The notes beneath the pieces were generated by a model, which was not told where the DNA came from, made no database searches, and saw nothing but the letters and a program-made list of their open reading frames with translations. A stretch of DNA of 12,120 nucleotides from Chloroflexota bacterium (lineage in GTDB: Bacteria; Chloroflexota; Limnocylindria; Limnocylindrales; CSP1-4): contig JAJYJR010000108.1 in the NCBI GenBank assembly GCA_021789355.1, forward strand, positions 1-12,120, written 5' to 3'. Shown here one piece after another: positions 7,335-12,120 of this stretch; the stretch's first letter is position 1, and every line of letters starts with the position of its first letter. Made by a program: the position numbers and the translations under genes.

Positions 7335-7457
7335 ATGGCGTCAAGCCCCGACGAGTCGGTCGCGATCATGGAGACGCTGGACGAGATCAGGCGCCAGGTC
7401 GGTCTCCGCTACCCGTTCGAAGCGCACGAGACCGACCCGGCGGCACGGGGCGCGTAG
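7335..7457 (+). CDS. Probable 40-residue protein upstream of pxpA
   Basis: The frame from the ATG at 7335 to the TAG at 7455-7457 encodes a small charged protein with a likely helix (SVAIMETLDEIRRQVGLRY). By hand count its G+C is 28/40 at first, 20/40 at second and 36/40 at third codon positions, the periodicity expected of a real gene in this genome. No family is recognised. There is no ribosome binding site, but GATAAT at 7325-7330 ends only four bases before the ATG, which fits a leaderless transcript. A shorter start at ATG 7368 is possible. It ends 9 bases before the pxpA start, so co-transcription with pxpABC is plausible. It might instead be the remnant of a longer gene. Confidence 0.5.
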   Translation: MASSPDESVAIMETLDEIRRQVGLRYPFEAHETDPAARGA

Positions 7458-7466
7458 GATGACCCC

Positions 7467-8231
7467 GTGGCCAGCCGGATCGACCTGAACGCGGACGTCG
7501 GAGAGAGCCTGGGGCCCTGGCAGATGGGTGCCGACGCCGCCCTCATGCCGCACCTCACCTCGGTCAACGTCGCCTGTGGGTTCCACGCCGGCGACCCGCT
7601 CACCATCCGGCGAACGGTGCGACTGGCGCTCGACCACGGCCTGGCGATCGGCGCGCATCCCGGGTTCCCGGACCTGGTCGGGTTCGGGCGCCGCGCGATG
7701 TCGATGGCGCCCGACGAGCTCGAGGCTGCCGTCCTCTACCAGGTGGCCGCGCTGGCCGGGATGGTCCACGCCGAAGGGGGGCACCTGGCGCACGTGAAGG
7801 CACACGGGGCGCTCTACCACCACGTCGCCGCCGACGAGGCGGCCGCGCGGGCCTTCGCGACTGCTGTCGCGCGACTCGACCCGGGGCTCCGCATCGTGGC
7901 GCCGCCGGGCTCGGTCATCCTCGCCGTGGCCGCCGGTCTTGGCCTGCGACCGCTGGTGGAGGGGTTCGCCGACCGTGTCTACGACGCCGGAGGGAATCTC
8001 CGCCCGCGCGATCTGCCCGGTGCGCTGAACGACGATCCGGATGCCGCGGCGGCCCAGGCGGTCACGCTCGCGCGCGACGGGCGGGTGACCGCCGCCAACG
8101 GCTCCGCGGTGATCGTCCCGGCGGACACCATCTGCATCCACGGCGACACGCCCGGGGCACCCGCCATCGCCGCCGCGGTCCGGCGAGCCCTCGCCGCCGC
8201 CGGCATCGAGGTCCGATCGGTCGGTGGATGA
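7467..8231 (+). CDS. pxpA: 5-oxoprolinase subunit PxpA (LamB/YcsF family)
   Basis: With PxpB and PxpC, this 254-residue protein forms the prokaryotic 5-oxoprolinase, which hydrolyses L-pyroglutamate to L-glutamate at the cost of ATP in the cytoplasm. Family motifs are all present: [10 protein letters not shown] (7-16), [12 protein letters not shown] (33-44), GAHPGFPD (62-69), [10 protein letters not shown] (110-119), [10 protein letters not shown] (about 167-176) and ICIHGDTPG (about 222-230). Length is normal. The start is a GTG at 7467, immediately before the conserved N-terminal strand, with only a weak AGGAT-like site upstream. It overlaps pxpB by 8 bases. The enzyme removes pyroglutamate formed spontaneously from glutamine or released from peptides. 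Family assignment is very secure; the PxpABC activity is established for bacterial homologues. Confidence 0.95.
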   Translation: MASRIDLNADVGESLGPWQMGADAALMPHLTSVNVACGFHAGDPLTIRRTVRLALDHGLAIGAHPGFPDLVGFGRRAMSMAPDELEAAVLYQVAALAGMVHAEGGHLAHVKAHGALYHHVAADEAAARAFATAVARLDPGLRIVAPPGSVILAVAAGLGLRPLVEGFADRVYDAGGNLRPRDLPGALNDDPDAAAAQAVTLARDGRVTAANGSAVIVPADTICIHGDTPGAPAIAAAVRRALAAAGIEVRSVGG

Positions 8232-8946
8232 TTCTCCCGCTGCTCGGCGCCCGCCGCGCATCGACCGGATGGGCGACGCCGCCCTGATCGTGACCCTCGC
8301 CGACGAGCTCGATCTGCCGGCCAACGCGTGGGCGCGTCGAGCGGCCGCCGAGCTCGCGGTCCGACGCGCGGCAGTGCCGGGGCTTGGCGCGGCAGTGCCC
8401 GGGCACGCGAGTGTGCTGGTCCCGTTCGACCCCGAGCGCTGCGGCGAGGCGGCGCTCCGATCCCTCCTCGCGACCGTCCTGGATGCGACCGGCCGGCCCG
8501 GGACCGCCTCCGGCCGGCCCGGGACCGCCACCGGCCGGCGCGAGACCGCCGCCGACGGCGTCCTCCACGAGATCGTCGTGCGGTACGGCGGCACCGAAGG
8601 ACCCGACCTCCCGGAGGTGGCGGCGCGGACGGGCCTGTCGGAGGACCGGGTGGTGGCGCTGCACTCCGGGGTCGAGTACCGCGTCCTCGTCCTGGGGTTC
8701 GTCCCCGGCTTCCCGTACCTCGGCGTGGTTCCAGCGCCACTCGACCTCCCGCGGCGCGCCACGCCGCGCCTCCGGGTTCCGGCCGGCAGCATTGCGATCA
8801 CCGGCCGCCAGACGGGCATCTACCCCTTCGAGAGTCCCGGTGGGTGGCACCTGATCGGCCGGACGCACGCCCCGCTCTGGGACGTGCAACGCGACCATCC
8901 GGCGCTCCTCTCCCCCGGCGACCGGGTCCGCTTCGTCCCCTCCTGA
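8224..8946 (+). CDS. pxpB: 5-oxoprolinase subunit PxpB (KipI family)
   Basis: This 240-residue subunit has two domains. The N-terminal domain (about 12-88) begins [12 protein letters not shown] and contains [12 protein letters not shown]. The C-terminal cyclophilin-like domain (about 113-238) carries [17 protein letters not shown] (151-167) and the conserved run from [11 protein letters not shown] to GGWHLIGRT (about 184-214). The GTG at 8224 overlaps the pxpA stop and keeps the conserved start of the N-terminal domain; the ATG at 8269 would remove it. The domain linker holds three seven-residue repeats ([21 protein letters not shown]) encoded by a 21-bp tandem repeat, an odd feature for this family. 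KipI itself was first described in Bacillus as an inhibitor of the sporulation kinase KinA. In this gene order the oxoprolinase role is the correct reading. Confidence 0.94.
   Translation: MDDSPAARRPPRIDRMGDAALIVTLADELDLPANAWARRAAAELAVRRAAVPGLGAAVPGHASVLVPFDPERCGEAALRSLLATVLDATGRPGTASGRPGTATGRRETAADGVLHEIVVRYGGTEGPDLPEVAARTGLSEDRVVALHSGVEYRVLVLGFVPGFPYLGVVPAPLDLPRRATPRLRVPAGSIAITGRQTGIYPFESPGGWHLIGRTHAPLWDVQRDHPALLSPGDRVRFVPS
8366..8407 (+). repeat. 21-bp tandem duplication in pxpB, first site
   Basis: Two adjacent 21-base units (8366-8386 and 8387-8407) match at 18 of 21 positions, with the first 13 bases (GCGCGGCAGTGCC) identical. They encode AAVPGLG and AAVPGHA. Because the period is a multiple of three the frame is kept. 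The second copy is the part that matches the conserved family segment before SVLVPFDP. Confidence 0.6.
8488..8550 (+). repeat. 21-bp tandem repeat, three copies, in the pxpB domain linker
   Basis: Units at 8488-8508, 8509-8529 and 8530-8550 each encode a (T/S)GR(P/R)(G/E)TA heptad. The first two differ at a single base; the third has diverged at positions that change Pro-Gly to Arg-Glu. The array lies between the two domains of PxpB, where length changes would be tolerated. It has the form of a small in-frame minisatellite and could vary in copy number between strains. Confidence 0.85.
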
Positions 8947-8949
8947 ACC

Positions 8950-9930
8950 GTGCTGGAAGTCGTCGCCCCCGGCCCGCTGCTCACCCTCCAGGACCACGGC
9001 CGGCCGGGGCTCGCCCACCTGGGGGTGCCTCCGTCCGGCGCCTGCGACCCGTGGGGACTCGCGGTCGCGAACATGCTCGCCGAGGCTCAGCCGGGCGCGA
9101 TCGCGCTCGAGGTGACCCTGGGCGGGACGCAACTGCGGGCCGTCGAGACGTGCGCCGTGGCGCTCGCGGGTGCCGACCTCGGCGCCGAACTCGACGACGG
9201 CCGCCCGCTCCCGACGGGCGCGGTGTACCGGCTGCCCGCCGGATCGCAGCTCCGGTTCGCCGGGTCGCGCACCGGCATGCGCGCGTACGTCGGCCTTGCC
9301 GGCGGCGTCGCCGGAACGATGGTGCTGGGGTCCGCATCCACGTGCGTGCCGGCCGGGATCGGTGGCATCGACGGCCGTCCGCTGCGTGCCGGGGACGTTC
9401 TGCGGCCGATCCGCCGGGGCGACCTCGGCGCCGTCGGCCGAGTGTGGCCGGCACAGGTGGCCCCGCATCCCGCGGATCTCGACGGCCCGCTTCGCTTCGT
9501 CGCGGGTCCCGATCTGCGTCATCTGTCGCCGGATGCGGCGGAGGCCCTGGCCGCCGCGACCTGGCGGGCGGGGTCCGCCAGCGACCGCATGGGGATCCGG
9601 CTCGAGGGCGCCACGCTGGCGCCCGGCCACGAGATCCTGTCGCACCCGGTTGTCCCGGGCGCGATCCAGACGCCCGCCGACGGCCGGCCCCTGGTCCTGC
9701 TCGTCGACGGGCCGACGATCGGTGGCTATCCCGTGGTCGGAGTGGTGCCCCGCTGGGAGTGGCCGCGTCTCGGCCAGCTGAGGCCCGGAGACCCGGTGAC
9801 CTTCGCGGCGCAGGATGCCGTGGGAGCTCGGACCGCGTGGGCGGAGCAGCAGCGGCTCCTCGCGGTTGCCGCCGGTGTGATCCACATCGATGCGCTCTGG
9901 GAGGACCTCGCGGACGGCGCCGGAGGCTAG
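8950..9930 (+). CDS. pxpC: 5-oxoprolinase subunit PxpC (KipA family)
   Basis: This 326-residue protein belongs to the biotin-dependent carboxyltransferase-like (KipA) family and completes the PxpABC complex. Recognisable blocks are TLQDHGRPGLAHLGVPPSGACD (12-33, shortened here to its edges TLQDHGRPG and GVPPSGACD), MRAYVGLAGGV (about 109-119), SDRMGIRLEG (about 213-222) and PVVPGAIQTPADGRP (about 236-250). The last of these is followed by LLVDGPTIGGYPVVG. Despite the family name it does not need biotin in this complex. The GTG start at 8950 lies three bases after the pxpB stop, right at the conserved LEVVAPGPLLT strand. Length is usual for the family. It is the last gene of the operon; a stem-loop covers its stop codon. 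Confidence 0.95.
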   Translation: MLEVVAPGPLLTLQDHGRPGLAHLGVPPSGACDPWGLAVANMLAEAQPGAIALEVTLGGTQLRAVETCAVALAGADLGAELDDGRPLPTGAVYRLPAGSQLRFAGSRTGMRAYVGLAGGVAGTMVLGSASTCVPAGIGGIDGRPLRAGDVLRPIRRGDLGAVGRVWPAQVAPHPADLDGPLRFVAGPDLRHLSPDAAEALAAATWRAGSASDRMGIRLEGATLAPGHEILSHPVVPGAIQTPADGRPLVLLVDGPTIGGYPVVGVVPRWEWPRLGQLRPGDPVTFAAQDAVGARTAWAEQQRLLAVAAGVIHIDALWEDLADGAGG

Positions 9931-9942
9931 CCAGCCACCGGC
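9919..9942 (+). terminator. Stem-loop spanning the pxpC stop codon
   Basis: GCCGG (9919-9923) pairs with CCGGC (9938-9942). After one A-A mismatch, GGCT (9925-9928) pairs with AGCC (9933-9936), closing a four-base loop that contains most of the TAG stop. No T-run follows. It is the best candidate for the end of the pxpABC transcript, or for 3'-end protection. Confidence 0.4.
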
Positions 9943-10180
9943 AACCACGTCCCGGGACTCAGGCGCTCGAGCGCAATCGGCCTCCAGCTCACCATGCCGG
10001 TGGGGGCGGGTCCTTTCCCGGCGGTGGTGCTGGTGGCGGGGTCGGGACACGCGGACCGCAACGAGCCATTTGGGCCGACGGCCGGAGTAGCCACCGGGGC
10101 GGCTGATGACGCATCATGGCCCGCACGCGACCACGAGCGGAGGGCCCGTCCGGTGATGGCCGCGGCGTGAGGACCGACCC
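9931..10180 (+). other. Intergenic region between pxpC and the cyclase gene
   Basis: Apart from the hairpin at its start, these 250 bases hold a G-rich patch at about 10000-10046 with four G tracts separated unevenly. There is also an ATG at 10106 opening only 16 codons. No clear promoter hexamers or conserved RNA are visible, although the promoter of the cyclase gene must lie here if it is not read from pxpABC. Confidence 0.5.
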
Positions 10181-11056
10181 GTGGCCCGTCTCCAGGCGAA
10201 GTCGCTCGAAAACCCCGATGAGGTTCGCCCGACGCCGTTCGGGCGCGTCGACATCTACAACCTCGACGACCTCGTGATCGGCAGGATGGTGCTGGAACCC
10301 GGCTGGCACTGGATGGAGCACGTCCGGCCCGCAGCGGGCACGAGCCTCTGCCAGTACCACCACGTCGGCGTCTGCGTCTCGGGGCGGCTCGGCAACCGGC
10401 TCGAAGACGGCACGACCAGCGAAGTCGGCCCCGGCATGGTCTTCGAGATCCCGCCCGGCCACGACGGCTGGGTCATCGGGGATGAGCCGTTCGTCGCGTA
10501 CGACGTGGCCGGCGTCCGCTCGTTCGCGAGAGTCGACGAGAAGACACAGCGTGTGCTCGGCGCCGTGCTGTTCACCGACATCGTCGAGTCGACCGCGCTC
10601 GCGGAATCGGTCGGGCCGGCACGCTGGCGGGAGCTCGTCGGGGCGCACAACGAACGCATCCAGTTCGAGCTCGACCGCTTCCGCGGCAGGCTCGTGAAGA
10701 CGACGGGCGACGGCGTGCTCGCCCTGTTCGACGGCTCCGAGCGGGCGGTTCGCGCGGCGGCGGCGATCTGCCTCGCGGCGACGTCGCTCGGCCTGACGAT
10801 CCGGGCAGGGATCCACACGGGCGAGGTCGAGATCGCCCCGGGCGACGTCCGGGGGCTGGCGGTCCACATCGCGGCGCGAGTCATGGCACTTGCCGGCCCG
10901 AGCCAGGTCTACGTGTCGGCCACGACCCGGGAGCTGGTCGCCGACTCAGGGCTGACGTTCATCGACGCCGGGATGCACGACCTGAAAGGTGTCTCCGGCG
11001 CACGGCAGCTCTACTGCCTGGCGGACCCCGGCCAACGAGCGGGATCGCGCTCATAG
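10181..11056 (+). CDS. Cupin domain fused to class III adenylate cyclase
   Basis: This 291-residue soluble protein has an N-terminal single cupin barrel (about 1-117) and a C-terminal cyclase homology domain (about 126-282). Likely cupin metal ligands are H47, H60/H61 and H94 (in PPGHD). In the cyclase, D133 (FTDIVEST) and D177 (TTGDG) match the two metal-binding Asp. K173 and D222 match the Lys/Asp pair that selects adenine, and R233 matches the transition-state Arg. H229 stands where the transition-state Asn usually is; His here is also found in a large actinobacterial cyclase group. It should make cAMP from ATP, with the cupin as a plausible ligand or metal sensor. An in-frame TGA at 10154-10156 leaves the GTG at 10181 as the only good start. 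The 3' end overlaps the opposing permease gene by 46 bases. Confidence 0.88.
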   Translation: MARLQAKSLENPDEVRPTPFGRVDIYNLDDLVIGRMVLEPGWHWMEHVRPAAGTSLCQYHHVGVCVSGRLGNRLEDGTTSEVGPGMVFEIPPGHDGWVIGDEPFVAYDVAGVRSFARVDEKTQRVLGAVLFTDIVESTALAESVGPARWRELVGAHNERIQFELDRFRGRLVKTTGDGVLALFDGSERAVRAAAAICLAATSLGLTIRAGIHTGEVEIAPGDVRGLAVHIAARVMALAGPSQVYVSATTRELVADSGLTFIDAGMHDLKGVSGARQLYCLADPGQRAGSRS

Positions 11057-11823
11057 AGCCGCCGCGCCCAGACGTACCCGACGAGCGTGACCGCCACGCA
11101 CCACCCCACGGCGACTGCGCCGCTGGTGCCGATCGGGGTGCCCATGAGCAGGCCCCGCAGTGTCTCGATGATCGGCGTGAAGGGCTGGTTCGCCGTGAAC
11201 CAGCGCAGGCCATCCGGCATCGAGGCCGTGGGGACGAAGCCACTGCCCAGGAAGGGCAGGAGCATCAGTGGCATCGGGAGGTTGCTCGCAGTCTCGACGC
11301 TCTTCGTGGCCATGCCGAGCGCGACGGACAGCCACGTGACCGCCACGGCGGTGAGCGCCAGGAGGCCCACCGCGGCGATCCACTCGACGGGACCGGTCGT
11401 GGGCCGGAATCCGATCAGCAGTGCGACGACCATGACCACGGCGAGCGCGAGCATCGTCTGGATCACGCTGCCGATGACGTGGCCGGCCAGCACCGCGGCG
11501 CGGGAGATGGCCATGGTGCGGAATCGGGCGACGATGCCGCTGGTCATGTCCATGGCGACCGAGATCGCCGTGCCCTGGGCCGCGCCGGCGACCGTCACGA
11601 GCAGGATGCCGGGAACGACGTACGCGAGGTAGGCGGCCCGGCCTTCGGACACGTCCCCGATCCCGGGCCCGAGGGCGCCGCCGAACACGTACACGAAGAG
11701 CAGCAGCAGCACGACCGGGATGCCGGCGATGAAGAGGGTCAGCGACGGGTAACGACGCATGCGCCGCAGATCGCGCCGGAGCATGGTCGTCGAATCGGTC
11801 AGGACATTCGGATAGGCAGTCAT
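11011..11823 (-). CDS. ABC-2 exporter permease, DrrB-like
   Basis: This 270-residue membrane protein has six predicted helices, at about 29-49, 68-90, 110-136, 145-170, 182-200 and 235-255. The first follows a basic segment (RRDLRRMRRYP). Family landmarks are the N-terminal TTMLRRDLRRMRRYP, SGIVARFRTMAIS in the cytoplasmic loop at about 95-107, and PTASMPDGLRWFTANQP leading to PIIETLRGLLMG near the end. These match the DrrB/daunorubicin-resistance permease group. Its ATG (11823) overlaps the ATPase stop in an ATGA, with AAGAGG upstream. The stop (TAG, 11013-11011) lies inside the end of the cyclase gene on the other strand. It forms the exporter with the ATPase encoded just before it; the substrate is unknown. 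Confidence 0.9.
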   Translation of the reverse strand: MTAYPNVLTDSTTMLRRDLRRMRRYPSLTLFIAGIPVVLLLLFVYVFGGALGPGIGDVSEGRAAYLAYVVPGILLVTVAGAAQGTAISVAMDMTSGIVARFRTMAISRAAVLAGHVIGSVIQTMLALAVVMVVALLIGFRPTTGPVEWIAAVGLLALTAVAVTWLSVALGMATKSVETASNLPMPLMLLPFLGSGFVPTASMPDGLRWFTANQPFTPIIETLRGLLMGTPIGTSGAVAVGWCVAVTLVGYVWARRLYERDPARWPGSARQ

Positions 11824-12120
11824 CGCGCGCGTGCCTCTTCGTGGTCATGGTCGCCGGTCAGGGACAGGAAGACGTCGTCGAGATCGGGGGTGCGCACCGA
11901 CAGCCCACCGACGTCAATGGAGGCGCGGTCGAGGTGGTCGAGCAGGGCGCGCAGGGAGCCGACGTCGCCGTCGCCCGGGACCTCGAGCGTGAGCGCCTCA
12001 TCGTCACGCGAGGCGCCGCCCAGTACACGGGCGGCCCGCTCGAGGTTGTCCGCGTCGGCGAACTCGAGCCTGATGCGGCCCCCGGGCACGAGGCGCTTCA
12101 GCTCGTCGGGGGTCCCTTCC
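11820..12120 (-). CDS. ABC exporter ATP-binding protein, DrrA-like, C-terminal part (partial)
   Basis: Only the last 99 complete codons are inside the window; the nucleotide-binding motifs lie beyond base 12120. The frame is open to the window edge and begins EGTPDELKRLVPGG, the segment that normally follows the nucleotide-binding domain in DrrA-type ATPases. It continues with the C-terminal domain and ends VRTPDLDDVFLSLTGDHDHEEARAR. The DLDDVFLSLTG ending is typical of daunorubicin-resistance ATPases. A GTG at 12089 is not the real start, because the conserved sequence continues upstream of it. The stop TGA (11822-11820) overlaps the permease ATG, showing coupled translation. Confidence 0.88.
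   Translation of the reverse strand, partial: EGTPDELKRLVPGGRIRLEFADADNLERAARVLGGASRDDEALTLEVPGDGDVGSLRALLDHLDRASIDVGGLSVRTPDLDDVFLSLTGDHDHEEARAR

Noticed and set aside
7276..7344. Longer TetR start at 7344
   Set aside because: It would put coding sequence over the palindromic operator, adds an atypical basic leader, and ignores the AAGGAGG in front of the ATG at 7275.
10000..10046. G-rich patch as a G-quadruplex or terminator
   Set aside because: There are four G tracts, but the central gap is about 27 bases, and the only hairpin (CGGG/CCCG) has a four-pair stem. This is too weak to call.
8062..10050. 662-codon open frame on the minus strand across pxpABC
   Set aside because: It is a low-complexity Arg/Ala/Gly/His-rich shadow of three well-recognised plus-strand genes.
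8328..10106. 592-codon open frame on the plus strand overlapping pxpB and pxpC
   Set aside because: It is an Arg/Pro-rich out-of-frame shadow; the true frames carry conserved family motifs throughout.
12087..12089. GTG at 12089 as the start of the last minus-strand gene
   Set aside because: The family-conserved sequence GTPDELKRLVPGG continues upstream of it to the window edge, so the gene is partial, not short.

Overview
The window is very GC-rich, with third codon positions mostly G or C, GTG starts mixed with ATG, and tight ATGA gene overlaps. It looks like chromosomal DNA of a high-GC bacterium, either Actinomycetota or a soil/freshwater Chloroflexota. No ribosomal RNA or other marker gene is present, so I cannot choose between them. 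I see no transposase, integrase, CRISPR array or tRNA, and I read the region as ordinary chromosome carrying several export cassettes.

Layout: (1) 1-2715, plus strand: the end of an SPFH/band-7 membrane scaffold protein, a small Arc-type ribbon-helix-helix protein, and a NatA/NatB-like ABC export pair. The last three are joined by ATGA overlaps. (2) 2780-3818, plus strand: a 57-residue membrane protein with a very strong ribosome binding site, then a DUF998-type membrane protein. Each is followed by a short hydrophobic reading frame interrupted by an in-frame TGA. (3) 3953-7275, minus strand: a TetR regulator, an ABC ATPase and a double-module ABC-2 permease, a common drug-export cassette. 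A perfect palindromic operator lies just upstream of it. (4) 7335-9930, plus strand: a probable 40-residue ORF, then pxpA-pxpB-pxpC, the prokaryotic ATP-dependent 5-oxoprolinase that returns L-pyroglutamate to glutamate. (5) 10181-11056, plus strand: a cupin domain fused to a class III adenylate cyclase domain. (6) 11011-12120, minus strand: a DrrA/DrrB-like ABC exporter, with its ATPase cut by the window end. Its permease overlaps the cyclase tail to tail by 46 bases.

Three unrelated ABC-2-type exporters lie within 12 kb. The palindrome lies between the TetR exporter operon and the pyroglutamate genes, so one regulator could control both directions. The observations I rate highest are the cupin-cyclase fusion with a His in place of the catalytic Asn, the two separate 21-bp tandem duplications inside pxpB, and the small coding frame between the operator and pxpA. 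None amounts to a clearly new system on sequence alone.
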